64,000 bases of DNA from Enterobacter sp. BIGb0383 (GTDB lineage Bacteria; Pseudomonadota; Gammaproteobacteria; Enterobacterales; Enterobacteriaceae), in contig NZ_RJKQ01000001.1 of assembly GCF_003751845.1 (NCBI RefSeq), forward strand, positions 372,001 through 436,000, written 5' to 3'. Shown piece after piece: positions 35,045-44,226 of the stretch. Position 1 is the first letter of the stretch; every line of letters starts with the position of its first letter. Below the pieces are notes generated by a model. It made no database searches. It was given only the letters and a program-made list of their open reading frames with translations, and was not told the origin of the DNA. Both the position numbers and the translations under genes were made by a program.

Positions 35045-35956
35045 ATGTGGTCAGAATATTCCCTTGAAGTGGTTGATGCTGTCGCCCGCACCGGCAGCTT
35101 TAGCGCGGCGGCCCAGGAGCTGCACCGCGTGCCTTCGGCCGTCAGCTATACCGTGCGTCAGCTGGAGGAGTGGCTCGCGGTGCCGCTGTTTGAACGCCGT
35201 CATCGGGACGTGATCCTCACGCCCGCCGGGGCCTGTTTTTTGAAGGAAGGGCGTTCTGTTGTCAAAAAAATGCAGATCACCCGCCAGCAGTGTCAGCAGA
35301 TCGCCAACGGCTGGCGCGGCCAGCTGGCCATTGCGGTGGATAACATTGTAAAGCCCGAACGTACCCGGCAGCTGATCGTGGATTTTTATCGCCACTTTGA
35401 TGATGTCGAGCTGATTGTGCAGCAGGAGGTCTTTAACGGCGTCTGGGATGCGCTCTCCGATGGCCGGGCCGAACTGGCCATTGGGGCGACGCAGGCGATT
35501 CCCGTCGGGGGACGCTATGCGTTTCGCGATATGGGCATGCTGAACTGGGATTGCGTGGTCGCCAGCCATCACCCGCTGGCGAAGATGTCAGGGCCGCTCA
35601 GCGACGATACGTTGCGCAACTGGCCTTCGCTGGTGAGTGAAGACACCTCCCGTTCGCTGCCGAAGCGTATTACCTGGCTGCTGGATAACCAGAAACGGCT
35701 GGTGGTGCCGGACTGGGAATCGTCGGCGACCTGCCTCTCAGCGGGGCTGTGCATCGGTATGGTGCCGTCGCACTTTTCCCGTCCGTGGCTGGATCGCGGG
35801 GAGTGGGTGGCGCTGGAGCTGGAAAATCCCTTCCCTGACGCCGCCTGCTGCCTGACCTGGCAGCAAAATGATGTCTCTCCGGCCTTAAGCTGGCTGCTGG
35901 AGTATCTGGGGGATAGCGAGACGCTGAACAGGGAATGGCTGCGGGAACCGGCGTAA
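35045..35956 (+). CDS. punR: PunR (YdhB), LysR-type activator of punC
   Basis: A 303-residue LysR-family regulator: N-terminal helix-turn-helix (SFSAAAQELHRVPSAVSYTVRQLEEWL) and a C-terminal ligand-binding domain. The frame is open far upstream, into punC, but ATG 35045 gives the known MWSEYSLEVV start. The 112-base divergent gap to punC contains AT-rich T-N11-A-like half-sites (for example around 35010-35028) where it probably binds. Ligand in E. coli is thought to be a purine. It is slightly shorter at the C-terminus than the E. coli protein. Confidence 0.9.
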   Translation: MWSEYSLEVVDAVARTGSFSAAAQELHRVPSAVSYTVRQLEEWLAVPLFERRHRDVILTPAGACFLKEGRSVVKKMQITRQQCQQIANGWRGQLAIAVDNIVKPERTRQLIVDFYRHFDDVELIVQQEVFNGVWDALSDGRAELAIGATQAIPVGGRYAFRDMGMLNWDCVVASHHPLAKMSGPLSDDTLRNWPSLVSEDTSRSLPKRITWLLDNQKRLVVPDWESSATCLSAGLCIGMVPSHFSRPWLDRGEWVALELENPFPDAACCLTWQQNDVSPALSWLLEYLGDSETLNREWLREPA

Positions 35957-35978
35957 GCGGCTCCCGACAGCAGGAGAA

Positions 35979-37004
35979 TTAGCGGCGATAGTCGCGGAAA
36001 GGACCGTCGGCCACCGAGCGACGCTCGATCAGGCGCGGATGCACCTCAATAGACTGGGACTCTTCGCGCTTATTGACGATACGATCCATCAGCATGCCGA
36101 AGGCGGTTTCCCCCAGCGAATCTTTCGGCTGGTGAATGGTGGTCAGCGCCGGGGTAAAGAAGCGGGCGTTGCGCACGTTGTCATAGCCGATCAGCGAGAC
36201 ATCCTGCGGCACGCGCAGACCCATCTCATCCGCGGCGCACAGCGCACCCATCGCCATAATATCGCCGCCGCAGAAAACGGCGGTCGGGCGATGGCTCTGG
36301 CCAAGGATCTGCTGCATTGCGCGATAGCCGGACTCCGGCTCGAAGTCACCCTGGACAATCCAGTTTTCCGGAACGTTTATCAGCGCTTCTTCCATTGCTT
36401 TCATAAAGCCCGCCAGACGACCTGCGCCGGTGTTGCGCTCAAGCGCGCCGGGGATCACACCGATTTCGCGGTGGCCGCGTTCGATCAGATACCGACCGGC
36501 CATATAGCCGCCTTCAAAGGCGTTATCAATCACCGAATCGGTAAAGTCCGCTTTGGCCTCGCCCCAGTCCATTACCACCATCGGGATATGGCGATACTCT
36601 TCCAGCGTGGTGAGCAGCGGAGCAGGGTATTCGGAACACATCACCAGCAGACCGTCGACGCGCTTTTGCGCCATCATCGACAGATAGGCCTGCTGTTTTT
36701 CGAGGTTATTCCAGGCGTTGCCGAGGATCAGGGTATAGCCCTTCTCGAAACAGTGTTTCTCAACGGCTTCAATAATTTCCGCAAAATAGGGGGCTTCGCT
36801 GCTGGTGGCCAGCAGGCCAATCGACTTGGTGTGATTGACCTTCAGGCTGCGGGCAACGGCGCTGGGCGAATAATGGAGTTCTTTAATCGCTGCCCACACC
36901 GCGTTGCGCGTCTCTTCGGCCACGAAACGGGTTTTGTTAATAACGTGTGATACAGTTGTAGTGGAAACGTTTGCGCGTTTCGCAACATCTTTAATTGTCG
37001 CCAT
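35979..37004 (-). CDS. purR: PurR, purine repressor
   Basis: A 341-residue LacI-family repressor nearly identical in layout to E. coli Pur[22 protein letters not shown] (residues 7-24), hinge helix [11 protein letters not shown] and a corepressor domain that binds hypoxanthine or guanine ([10 protein letters not shown] and [10 protein letters not shown] regions). It represses purine biosynthesis genes. Two PurR boxes mark autoregulation, one in the leader and one inside the first codons. It converges with punR 22 bases away. Confidence 0.97.
   Translation of the reverse strand: MATIKDVAKRANVSTTTVSHVINKTRFVAEETRNAVWAAIKELHYSPSAVARSLKVNHTKSIGLLATSSEAPYFAEIIEAVEKHCFEKGYTLILGNAWNNLEKQQAYLSMMAQKRVDGLLVMCSEYPAPLLTTLEEYRHIPMVVMDWGEAKADFTDSVIDNAFEGGYMAGRYLIERGHREIGVIPGALERNTGAGRLAGFMKAMEEALINVPENWIVQGDFEPESGYRAMQQILGQSHRPTAVFCGGDIMAMGALCAADEMGLRVPQDVSLIGYDNVRNARFFTPALTTIHQPKDSLGETAFGMLMDRIVNKREESQSIEVHPRLIERRSVADGPFRDYRR
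36961..36976 (-). promoter_or_regulatory. PurR operator inside purR coding sequence
   Basis: GTGGAAACGTTTGCGC contains the GCAAACGTTT core of the PUR box (read on the minus strand) and overlaps codons 10-15 of purR. E. coli purR has its second operator at the same place, acting as a roadblock. Confidence 0.85.
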
Positions 37005-37046
37005 TCATGTCACTCCAGACCCGGCCCGAACGCCTGTGAATCCTAA

Positions 37047-37062
37047 AGGTAAACGTTTGCCT
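37047..37062. promoter_or_regulatory. PurR operator in purR leader
   Basis: AGGTAAACGTTTGCCT is a near-perfect PUR box within a 20-bp inverted repeat (37045-37064), 43-58 bases before the purR start. Confidence 0.9.
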
Positions 37063-37299
37063 TTACACACCCTCGGCACAATCCAGGGGATTGCATAAGC
37101 CGGGAAAACGACACAGGACGTCGGGGAGGGGTTCAATGGCCGGTACGCTTCTAAATTAGCGTCGAATTTTGTCTTATCCTGGCGCAAAGGGGAAGAGAAA
37201 ATACTCTCCATCCCTCTAAAAGTGTGCAGATTTTTGCAGTCAACTGTGCAAGAATGATCGAGCTCACTTTTCTTGTGGGAATTAAAAGGAGAAAAATTG

Positions 37300-37389
37300 A
37301 TGAGTACAGACCTTAAGTTTTCGCTCTACACCACGGTTATCGTGTTGAGCCTGATCGTTGCCGGCGCACTGACGGCTGCGCTGAACTGA
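37300..37389 (+). CDS. ynhF: YnhF, 29-residue membrane peptide
   Basis: A 29-residue single-helix membrane peptide reading MSTDLKFSLYTTVIVLSL then IVAGALTAALN. It is very close to E. coli YnhF, a stress-associated inner-membrane small protein in the same purR-ydhP gap. A strong AAGGAG at 37286-37291 stands nine bases before the ATG. A GC stem-loop follows the stop. Its function is unknown. Confidence 0.9.
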   Translation: MSTDLKFSLYTTVIVLSLIVAGALTAALN

Positions 37390-37396
37390 GTGACCA

Positions 37397-37420
37397 GAGG
37401 GAGAGTCTTCTCCCTCCCTT
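37397..37420 (+). terminator. Terminator after ynhF
   Basis: An 8-bp perfect stem GAGGGAGA/TCTCCCTC with a GTCT loop lies eight bases after the ynhF stop and is followed by CCTTT. Confidence 0.65.
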
Positions 37421-37569
37421 TACCTGCCTCTCCCTGCACGCCGCATTATTCTCAAATTCGCAAAAATCTTTTGCCATAACCTTCACTTCTGTTTTTTTGT
37501 GATTGATGTCATCCTTTTGGCTTCTGCTAGTGTGCTGACACTCTTCGTCAGCCTGTCCGGAGTCATTGA

Positions 37570-38739
37570 ATGAAAGTGAATTTTCCCCTGCTGGCGCTTG
37601 CGATCGGCGCGTTTGGGATCGGCACCACCGAGTTTTCACCGATGGGGCTGCTGCCGACCATTGCGAAAGGCGTCGACGTCTCTATTCCGGCCGCCGGGAT
37701 GCTGATCAGCGCCTACGCCGTCGGGGTGATGGTCGGGGCGCCGCTGATGACGCTGCTGCTCTCTCATCGGGCCCGCCGCAGCGCGCTGATTTTTCTGATG
37801 GCGATCTTCACCCTGGGCAACGTGCTGTCGGCGATTGCGCCGGATTACGCCACCCTGATGATTGCGCGCATTATTACCAGCCTTAACCACGGCGCATTCT
37901 TTGGCCTCGGCGCGGTGGTGGCGGCAAGCGTCGTTCCGCCGGGCAAGCAGGCCAGCGCCGTCGCGACCATGTTTATGGGGCTGACCATTGCTAACGTCGG
38001 CGGCGTACCAGCGGCGACCTGGCTTGGCGACACCATCGGCTGGCGGATGGCGTTCTTTGCCATTGCCGGACTGGGCGTGGTGTCGATGCTCAGCCTGTGG
38101 TTCTCTCTGCCGGCGGGCAATGCGGGCGAACGTCCGGACGTGCGTAAGGAGCTGGCGGTGCTGATGCGTCCTCAGGTACTGGCCGCGCTGCTGACAACGG
38201 TGCTCGGCGCCGGAGCGATGTTCACCCTTTATACCTATATTGCACCGGTCCTGCATACCCTCACCGATGCGACGCCGCTGTTTGTCACCGCCATGCTGGT
38301 GCTGATTGGCGTCGGCTTCTCGCTGGGTAACTACCTGGGTGGCAAGCTGGCCGACCGTTCGGTAAGCGGCACCCTGAAAGGTTTTCTGCTGCTGCTGATT
38401 GCCATCATGCTGGCGATCCCACTTCTGGCACGCAGTGAAATCGGTGCAGCCATCAGTATGGTTGTGTGGGGCGCGGCAACCTTTGCGGTGGTTCCGCCGC
38501 TGCAAATGCGGGTCATGCGCGTGGCCAGCGAAGCGCCAGGTCTGGCGTCATCGGTGAATATTGGTGCCTTTAATCTGGGCAACGCGCTGGGTGCGGCGGC
38601 CGGCGGGGCGGTGATCTCCGGCGGGCTGGGCTACGGTTTTGTTCCGGTGATGGGGGCGATCATTGCCGGTCTGGCGCTGCTGGTGGTGCTGTTCTCTTCG
38701 CGCACACCGACAGAAGACGCCGTTTGCGCAAGTCAGTAA
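37570..38739 (+). CDS. ydhP: YdhP, MFS transporter (arabinose-efflux-like)
   Basis: A 389-residue, twelve-helix major facilitator of the DHA1 (AraJ/SotB-like) class, the same length as E. coli YdhP. The characteristic FGIGTTEFSPMGLLPTIA segment opens the protein, and the LLSHRARRSALI loop corresponds to motif A. The substrate is not known; efflux of sugars or drugs is typical of the class. The gene is alone, bounded by the ynhF terminator and a strong terminator shared with mepH. Confidence 0.92.
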   Translation: MKVNFPLLALAIGAFGIGTTEFSPMGLLPTIAKGVDVSIPAAGMLISAYAVGVMVGAPLMTLLLSHRARRSALIFLMAIFTLGNVLSAIAPDYATLMIARIITSLNHGAFFGLGAVVAASVVPPGKQASAVATMFMGLTIANVGGVPAATWLGDTIGWRMAFFAIAGLGVVSMLSLWFSLPAGNAGERPDVRKELAVLMRPQVLAALLTTVLGAGAMFTLYTYIAPVLHTLTDATPLFVTAMLVLIGVGFSLGNYLGGKLADRSVSGTLKGFLLLLIAIMLAIPLLARSEIGAAISMVVWGAATFAVVPPLQMRVMRVASEAPGLASSVNIGAFNLGNALGAAAGGAVISGGLGYGFVPVMGAIIAGLALLVVLFSSRTPTEDAVCASQ

Positions 38740-38744
38740 CAGAG

Positions 38745-38776
38745 GAAAACCCTGCCGCCTGGCGGCAGGGTTGTTA
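38745..38776. terminator. Bidirectional terminator between ydhP and mepH
   Basis: A stem AACCCTGCC/GGCAGGGTT with additional G-C pairs and a small CTG loop lies between converging stops, with an A-run on the left for mepH and TT-GTT on the right. Confidence 0.8.
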
Positions 38777-39595
38777 ACGCAGGGTCGTTGGCGTCATAAC
38801 GCGGCGAGCACCGACATAGCGCTGCTGCCAGTAATCTTCGCTGAGCGAGGTGATCTGGATTTCCTGGCCGGTACGTGGCGACTGGATAAACTTGCCGTTG
38901 CCGACATACACCCCAACGTGATCCGCCGTGCCACGGCCCTGGGTGCGGAAGAAGACGAGATCGCCATTCTGCAGTTCATTGCGCCCGACGGGCGCGGCAT
39001 CGCGCAGGTGATACATTTCATTGGCGGTGCGCGGAATGCGGAACTTGACCAGATCTTTATAGGCGTAATAGACCAGCCCGCTGCAGTCAAAACCCGTATT
39101 TGGTGAAGTGCCACCCCAGCGGTAAGGTTTGCCGATCTGATTCATCAACTTCGACATCGCTTTGCTTTGTGCTTTCTGCACGCGGGCTTTATGCGCGGCG
39201 CTCAGAGTCGGTGCCTTTCCACGCGGGCAGCTATTTTTACGCCCTTTCAGCAGGGTGCAGTTTTTTGGCCTTTCAAGCGCGGTAACGTCAGCGACGGTCG
39301 ACTTCGCCCGGCGACTGGTCACTTTCTTGCTCTGGGTTGCTGCGGTGCGCGTTGTTTTCTTGCTGGTGGTCTTGCCGGAGGAGGGTTTACTGCTTTTGGT
39401 GCTTTTCTTTGCGGTGGTTGCCGGTGCGGCTTTCTTCGTGGTGGTTTTTTTCTTCCGCTCGTCCGCCTTCGCGAGACTCTTTTTCTGCACGGATGACGTC
39501 CGCGTCTGTTCAGACGCCTGACTTAATGGCGTAAAGGCCAGCGATGCAAAGAGCACAGCACAGAGTGTGATCGAGGTTGTGGTAATCCGCGCCAC
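38774..39595 (-). CDS. mepH: MepH (YdhO), murein DD-endopeptidase
   Basis: A 273-residue NlpC/P60 peptidase that cuts D-Ala-mDAP cross-links so peptidoglycan can expand. A signal peptide (ends near SQAS, residue 28) is followed by a long Lys/Thr/Ser-rich linker, then the catalytic domain with nucleophile Cys in FDCSGLVYYAY, the His in ADHVGVYVG and a downstream polar residue in FIQSPRTG. GTG 39595 is the chosen start, with AGGGGA six bases before; it matches the E. coli MARI start. The linker is repetitive and differs from E. coli. Confidence 0.93.
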   Translation of the reverse strand: MARITTTSITLCAVLFASLAFTPLSQASEQTRTSSVQKKSLAKADERKKKTTTKKAAPATTAKKSTKSSKPSSGKTTSKKTTRTAATQSKKVTSRRAKSTVADVTALERPKNCTLLKGRKNSCPRGKAPTLSAAHKARVQKAQSKAMSKLMNQIGKPYRWGGTSPNTGFDCSGLVYYAYKDLVKFRIPRTANEMYHLRDAAPVGRNELQNGDLVFFRTQGRGTADHVGVYVGNGKFIQSPRTGQEIQITSLSEDYWQQRYVGARRVMTPTTLR

Positions 39596-39887
39596 TGAGC
39601 ATTCCCCTGATAGATGCAGAAAATAGAGTCTGCAAATGATATACAAAACGCGTCGATTCTAAAGCATAAAAAGAGGCGATGTTAATAGCCTTTTCACAGT
39701 TCTAAACACTTTCGTTATCGACTGAGCAAAAGCCCACCGTTTAGCGGGTTAAAGTGATATTTATAAAGCAACTTATGGCGTCAGACGATAAAATAGCAGT
39801 TAGTGAACAAAATGTTATTTTCCGTCGCGAGCCTGAAACGCTACAATGTCAGACTACTGCCGTAAAAGAAGTTAAAGGAAGCAAGCA
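39596..39887. promoter_or_regulatory. mepH-grxD divergent intergenic region
   Basis: This 292-base AT-rich gap holds promoters for both genes. A good -10 TACAAT at 39842-39847 precedes grxD, but no convincing -35 is seen at 16-18 bases. Ribosome site AAAGGAAG precedes grxD. No RNA gene or repeat is evident. Confidence 0.4.
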
Positions 39888-40229
39888 ATGAGCACGACTC
39901 TTGAAAAAATCCAAAGCCAGATCTCTGGCAACCCGATTCTGCTGTATATGAAAGGCTCCCCGAAGCTGCCAAGCTGCGGCTTCTCCGCACAGGCTGTTCA
40001 GGCGCTGTCCGCCTGCGGCGAGCGTTTTGCCTATGTTGATATTCTGCAGAACCCGGATATTCGCGCTGAGCTGCCGAAGTACGCAAACTGGCCGACCTTC
40101 CCGCAGCTGTGGGTGGATGGCGAGCTGGTTGGCGGCTGCGACATCATTATTGAAATGTATCAGCGCGGTGAACTGCAGACGCTGATCAAAGAGACCGCGG
40201 CCAAATATCCGGCTGAGCCTCAGGCATAA
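39888..40229 (+). CDS. grxD: GrxD, monothiol glutaredoxin 4
   Basis: A 113-residue monothiol glutaredoxin with active site CGFS at about residues 30-33 and the glutathione-contact motifs WPTFPQLW and GGCDI. Such proteins bind 2Fe-2S clusters with glutathione and BolA-type partners and hand them to target proteins. E. coli Grx4 is essential or near-essential in some conditions. Slightly shorter at the C-terminus than E. coli. Confidence 0.96.
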   Translation: MSTTLEKIQSQISGNPILLYMKGSPKLPSCGFSAQAVQALSACGERFAYVDILQNPDIRAELPKYANWPTFPQLWVDGELVGGCDIIIEMYQRGELQTLIKETAAKYPAEPQA

Positions 40230-40259
40230 AAAAAAGCGACCTTCGGGTCGCTTTTTTTA
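40229..40259. terminator. Bidirectional terminator between grxD and rnt
   Basis: An AGCGACC/GGTCGCT stem with a stable TTCG loop has an A-run before and T-run after, extending the stem and serving both converging genes. Confidence 0.92.
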
Positions 40260-40910
40260 TCACTCGGTTTCGTCTGGTACCGGCAGCGGCCAGCCGCCGA
40301 GACGCTTCCAGCGGTTGACGATATCGCAGAACAGCAGGGCGGTTTGCTCGGTATCGTACAGCGCCGAGTGCGCCTGCGCGCTGTCAAATTCCATACCCGC
40401 CGCAGCGCAGGCTTTTGCCAGCACCGTCTGACCCAGCGCCAGCCCGCTAAGGGTTGCCGTATCGAAGGTCACAAACGGATGAAACGGGTTACGCTTCAGG
40501 GAGGCGCGTTCAGCCGCCGCCATCAGGAAACTGTGGTCGAAGGTGGCGTTATGCGCCACGATAATCGCCCGGTTACAGCCCTGGTCCTTGATCCCTTTGC
40601 GCACCGCTTTAAAGATGGCGTGCAGGGCATCGTGTTCGCTGATTGCGCCGCGCAGGGGATTGTTCGGATCGATCCCGTTAAACGCCAACGCTTCCGGCTG
40701 CAAAATCGACCCTTCGAACGGTTCGACGTGAAAATGCAGCGTGCTGTCCGGCAGCATCCAGCCCTCTTCATCCATTTTCAGCGTGACGGCGGCGATTTCA
40801 AGCAGCGCGTCGGTCTTTGCGTTAAATCCCGCCGTTTCAACATCGATAACAACAGGATAAAAACCACGAAAACGGCCACACAGACCGGAGAGTTGAGCAT
40901 TATCGGACAT
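40260..40910 (-). CDS. rnt: RNase T
   Basis: A 216-residue DEDDh 3'-5' exoribonuclease that removes the last residues from tRNA and other stable RNA 3' ends and turns over tRNA CCA. Motifs are [10 protein letters not shown] (Exo I), [10 protein letters not shown] (Exo II) and [11 protein letters not shown] (Exo III, with catalytic His and Asp). ATG 40910 is chosen over an earlier in-frame ATG because it yields the standard MSDNAQL start. It lies downstream of gloA on the same strand. Confidence 0.95.
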   Translation of the reverse strand: MSDNAQLSGLCGRFRGFYPVVIDVETAGFNAKTDALLEIAAVTLKMDEEGWMLPDSTLHFHVEPFEGSILQPEALAFNGIDPNNPLRGAISEHDALHAIFKAVRKGIKDQGCNRAIIVAHNATFDHSFLMAAAERASLKRNPFHPFVTFDTATLSGLALGQTVLAKACAAAGMEFDSAQAHSALYDTEQTALLFCDIVNRWKRLGGWPLPVPDETE

Positions 40911-41011
40911 CAGGGTCTCTTGCCAGGGAAAAGAAGCGGGCATTATGGCAAATTTTGCCGCCGGGTGCAGCAGGGGAAATGCAGCGGGCGCCAGAATGAC
41001 GCCCGAAAAGA

Positions 41012-41419
41012 TTAGTTACCCAGGCCTTTACCGGCGTCTTTCTCTTCGATCAGCTCGATTTTGTAGCCGTCAGGATCTTCGACAAAGGCGATAACGGTAG
41101 TGCCGCCTTTAACCGGACCGGCTTCACGGGTGACGTTGCCGCCATTCTTACGAATGCGTTCGCAGGCCTCTGCCGCGTTATCCACGCCCAGCGCGATATG
41201 GCCGTAGGCATTGCCGAGGTCGTATTTATCAACGCCCCAGTTGTAGGTCAGTTCAATCACGGCTTCTTCGCTTTCCGGGCCGTAGCCGACGAATGCCAGA
41301 GAGTACTTATACTCCGTGTTTTCGCTGGTGCGCAGCAGATCCATTCCCAGTACTTTGGTGTAGAACTCGATGGAACGTTGCAGATCGCCAACGCGCAGCA
41401 TGGTGTGAAGTAAGCGCAT
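41012..41419 (-). CDS. gloA: GloA, glyoxalase I
   Basis: A 135-residue Ni-dependent lactoylglutathione lyase that converts the methylglyoxal-glutathione adduct to S-lactoylglutathione. The metal ligands are recognisable as His5 (MRLLHTM), Glu56 ([10 protein letters not shown]), His74 (YGHIALGV) and Glu122 (YKIELIEE). ATG 41419 gives exactly the E. coli length. It follows nemA after 90 bases; in E. coli, gloA can be transcribed from the nemR promoter, linking it to electrophile stress. Confidence 0.97.
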   Translation of the reverse strand: MRLLHTMLRVGDLQRSIEFYTKVLGMDLLRTSENTEYKYSLAFVGYGPESEEAVIELTYNWGVDKYDLGNAYGHIALGVDNAAEACERIRKNGGNVTREAGPVKGGTTVIAFVEDPDGYKIELIEEKDAGKGLGN

Positions 41420-41509
41420 AAAATCCTCTTCGGGTAATTTGTCCTTTCCGGACAAGGAGAAACGTTGTTTTAGTATAGCGGCCACTCCGGGCCGCTATCA
41501 ATCAACAGA

Positions 41510-42607
41510 TTACAGTGAAGGGTAATCGGTATAGCCTTCCGCGCCGCCGCCGTAGAAACTTTCCGGCCGCTGCGGGTTGAGTGCGGCTTTGCGTTCCAGA
41601 CGCGCGGCCAGGTCCGGGTTAGCGATGTAATCACGGCCAAAGGCAACGGCATCGATCAGCCCTTTGCCAATCAGGTCTTCCGCTTTTTCCGGCGTATAGG
41701 CACCTGCGCCGATGATCGGGCCGCTAAAGTGCTGGCGAACCTTCTGACGGAAGGCTTCAGTGTAAGGCTGACCGCCTGCCCAGTCCGGCTCGGACATATG
41801 CAGATAGGCGATACCACGCTTGTTCAGCTCTTCGATCAGATACAGCGCTTCCGCTTCTTCATTCGGACCGTTATCGACGTTCTGGAACGAACCGACCGGC
41901 GAAACGCGGATACCGATACGCTCCGGCGCCCACTCTTTGCAGACCGCATCGACCACTTCCAGCACCAGGCGTGCACGGTTTTCCAGGCTGCCACCGTACT
42001 GATCGGTACGCTGGTTGGAGGATTCAGAGAGGAACTGGTGCAGCAGGTAGCCGTGAGCGGAGTGCAGTTCGACCATATCAAAACCGGCTTCGCGGGCGTT
42101 GGCAACGGCCTGACGGAAATCATCGACGATACCCGGGATTTCGCTCAGTTCCAGCGCACGCGGCAGAGAGGTATCGACGCGGATCGCGTTGCCGTTTTCG
42201 TCACGCAGCGAGGTACGAGTGCCCGCGCTCAGGGCTGAAGGCGCAACGGGAGCCTGCCCACCTGGCTGGAGGGTATGGTGGGAAATACGCCCGGTGTGCC
42301 ACAGCTGAACGGCGATACGGCCATCTTCAGCGTGAACGGCATCGGTGATTTTCTTCCACGCGGCGATCTGTTCCTCGCTGTGCAGACCCGGCGCGCCCGC
42401 GTAGCCTTTGGCCTGGGCGGAAATCTGGGTGGCTTCGCTGATGATCAGGCCCGAGCTGGCACGCTGGCGGTAGTATTCCACCATCAGCGGGGTCGGGATA
42501 TCGCCCGGCTCAATGCTGCGCAGACGGGTCAGCGGGGCCATAAGGACGCGGTTCGGTGCGGTAACGGGCCCGATTTTCAATGGGGTAAAGAGCTTCTGTG
42601 AGGACAT
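41510..42607 (-). CDS. nemA: NemA, N-ethylmaleimide/flavin ene-reductase
   Basis: A 365-residue FMN-dependent old yellow enzyme, an (alpha/beta)8 barrel that reduces activated C=C bonds of maleimides, nitroaromatics and glycerol trinitrate using NADPH. Diagnostic segments are APLTRLRS at the start, [28 protein letters not shown] and the phosphate-binding [13 protein letters not shown] near the end. It lies 53 bases after nemR in one operon; an extra NemR-like site occupies that gap. Confidence 0.96.
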   Translation of the reverse strand: MSSQKLFTPLKIGPVTAPNRVLMAPLTRLRSIEPGDIPTPLMVEYYRQRASSGLIISEATQISAQAKGYAGAPGLHSEEQIAAWKKITDAVHAEDGRIAVQLWHTGRISHHTLQPGGQAPVAPSALSAGTRTSLRDENGNAIRVDTSLPRALELSEIPGIVDDFRQAVANAREAGFDMVELHSAHGYLLHQFLSESSNQRTDQYGGSLENRARLVLEVVDAVCKEWAPERIGIRVSPVGSFQNVDNGPNEEAEALYLIEELNKRGIAYLHMSEPDWAGGQPYTEAFRQKVRQHFSGPIIGAGAYTPEKAEDLIGKGLIDAVAFGRDYIANPDLAARLERKAALNPQRPESFYGGGAEGYTDYPSL

Positions 42608-42620
42608 AATGACTCCTGAG

Positions 42621-42635
42621 TAGACCGGTCGGCTA
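42621..42635. promoter_or_regulatory. Imperfect second NemR-like site between nemR and nemA
   Basis: TAGACC-GGTC-GGCTA copies the NemR operator layout (TAGACC-N4-GGTCTA) with one mismatch and a missing last pair, 14-28 bases upstream of the nemA start. Confidence 0.5.
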
Positions 42636-42660
42636 GTGTTCGGGTAAATAAAAACGCCTG

Positions 42661-43260
42661 TTAACGTTCAGGCGCAGCAATCAGGGTTGCAACCACCGCC
42701 AGGGCGCTTTCCAGCGACAGGGTGGTGCGGGTAATTTTGGCCTGCAAATTGGCACCGAGCCACAGGGAATAGAGCACCTGCGCCAGGGAAAACGCCTCGC
42801 CGTTAAAGGTCAGACTATGCTCGTCGCGTCCCTCGTCGAGGGTTTGCGCCAGCAGGGCAATAATTCCGCTGGTACCGCGATTCATCGCCCCGCGCATATC
42901 TTCCGACAGATCGCAGACTTCCGCCGAAAGCTTCACCGTCAGACAGCCGCTGATAATGCCCTGCTGACGAAACTGGGTGAGGGCGTGCTGGTAATACGCC
43001 AGCAAACGATCGCGGGCCGTGCCGTCGCCGGAGGCGAAATGTTCCTGCAGTCGTCGATGATAAGTGGCGAAGTGCCGCTCAAGCATCGCAACGCCAAACG
43101 CTTCTTTAGAGCGAAAGTAGTGGTAGAACGAACCTTTCGGCACGCCTGCGGTTTTCAGCAGCTCGCTCAATCCCATTCCGGTGAAGCCGCGGCTCATGCA
43201 CAGCTGCTCACCGACAGTGAGGATATGTTCGCGGGTATCATGTTCTGGGGCTTTATTCAT
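42661..43260 (-). CDS. nemR: NemR, electrophile- and HOCl-sensing TetR-family repressor
   Basis: A 199-residue TetR-type repressor with N-terminal HTH ([23 protein letters not shown]). The redox pair known from E. coli, Cys106 (SGCLTVK) and Lys175 (NLQAK), falls at exactly those numbers here, as does Cys116. In E. coli, modification of Cys106 by bleach or electrophiles releases NemR from DNA. ATG 43260 gives the E. coli length; a GTG three codons upstream is possible, and neither has a strong ribosome site. Controls nemA, gloA and probably itself. Confidence 0.95.
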   Translation of the reverse strand: MNKAPEHDTREHILTVGEQLCMSRGFTGMGLSELLKTAGVPKGSFYHYFRSKEAFGVAMLERHFATYHRRLQEHFASGDGTARDRLLAYYQHALTQFRQQGIISGCLTVKLSAEVCDLSEDMRGAMNRGTSGIIALLAQTLDEGRDEHSLTFNGEAFSLAQVLYSLWLGANLQAKITRTTLSLESALAVVATLIAAPER

Positions 43261-43274
43261 GTTGGTCACTGTAC

Positions 43275-43290
43275 TAGACCGTTCGGTCTA
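43275..43290. promoter_or_regulatory. NemR operator
   Basis: TAGACCGTTCGGTCTA is a perfect inverted repeat of the NemR half-site, 15 bases upstream of nemR and in the gap shared with the divergent ydhL. Confidence 0.92.
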
Positions 43291-43363
43291 ATGCAAGTTG
43301 GCTTGCACGACGGCGTGGAAACGTCTTCAATGTATCTTATACCCGAAGCTGAGGAGACCGGAC

Positions 43364-43603
43364 GTGGCAGAACAGCTGGAGTTTTTCCCCATCCAGAGTC
43401 CGTGCCGGGGCATTTGCCAGTCGGACGAGCGCGGCTTTTGCCGGGGCTGTATGCGCAGCCGCGATGAACGTTTTAACTGGCAAAGCCTGAGCGATGTCCA
43501 GAAGCAGGATGTGTTGCGCCTGTGTCATCAGCGTCGCCTGCGTAAACTGCGGGCCGCGAAGGCGGCTGCCGAGGATGAACCGCAGCAACCGACGCTTTTT
43601 TGA
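43364..43603 (+). CDS. ydhL: YdhL, DUF1289 small cysteine protein
   Basis: A 79-residue DUF1289 protein with the conserved cluster SPCRGICQSDERGFCRGCMR (four cysteines in a CxxxC...CxxC layout), probably binding a metal or Fe-S. Function is unknown. It starts at GTG 43364 with GAGGAG at 43351-43356, matching E. coli in length. It faces nemR across the NemR operator, so NemR control is possible though unproven. Confidence 0.88.
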   Translation: MAEQLEFFPIQSPCRGICQSDERGFCRGCMRSRDERFNWQSLSDVQKQDVLRLCHQRRLRKLRAAKAAAEDEPQQPTLF

Positions 43604-43695
43604 GGCGCTCCGGTCGCCAGAATAAGGTCACCTTCCGGTGAAATCTGTTGTCCTGGTTTAAACTTAACCGGTACACAGAATCTAACGGAGGTCTT

Positions 43696-44220
43696 ATGCA
43701 GCGTTTTAGTCTGGCAATTCTTATTATGGCGGCCTGTTCGGGGGCGTCCTGGGCCGCCAGCGAAAAGGTGGCGTTAAATCTGGTCACCGCCCAGAGCGTC
43801 GGGCAATCCATCGGCACGGTGACCGTCACTGAAACCGAGGGCGGTCTGCAGTTCACGCCGGATCTTAAAGCCCTCCCGGCTGGGGAACACGGTTTTCATA
43901 TCCATGCCAACGGCAGCTGCCAGCCAGCTATCGTTGACGGCAAAGCCACCGCCGCGGGCGCGGCAGGCGGGCATTTCGATCCGCAAAACACCGGTAAACA
44001 CGCGGGACCTGAAGGCGACGGGCACCTCGGGGATCTTCCTGCTATTCGGGTCGATGCCGAGGGCAACGCCCGCGAGTCGGTCGTGGCTCCGCGCATAAAA
44101 ACCCTCGATGAGGTCAGAGGCAAAGCGCTGATGGTGCATGCCGGAGGCGATAACATGGCCGATCACCCGAAACCGCTGGGCGGCGGCGGGGAGCGTGTCG
44201 CCTGTGGTGTCATCAAGTAA
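43696..44220 (+). CDS. sodC: SodC, periplasmic Cu/Zn superoxide dismutase
   Basis: A 174-residue enzyme with a Sec signal of about 20 residues (ends SWAA) and the Cu/Zn-SOD motifs HGFHIHANGSC and GGHFDPQNTGKH (metal-bridging and zinc ligands), then the second disulfide cysteine in GERVACGVI. It removes periplasmic superoxide. ACGGAGG ten bases before ATG 43696 fixes the start. It converges with ydhK only six bases away, without a terminator. Confidence 0.95.
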   Translation: MQRFSLAILIMAACSGASWAASEKVALNLVTAQSVGQSIGTVTVTETEGGLQFTPDLKALPAGEHGFHIHANGSCQPAIVDGKATAAGAAGGHFDPQNTGKHAGPEGDGHLGDLPAIRVDAEGNARESVVAPRIKTLDEVRGKALMVHAGGDNMADHPKPLGGGGERVACGVIK

Positions 44221-44226
44221 CGGACT

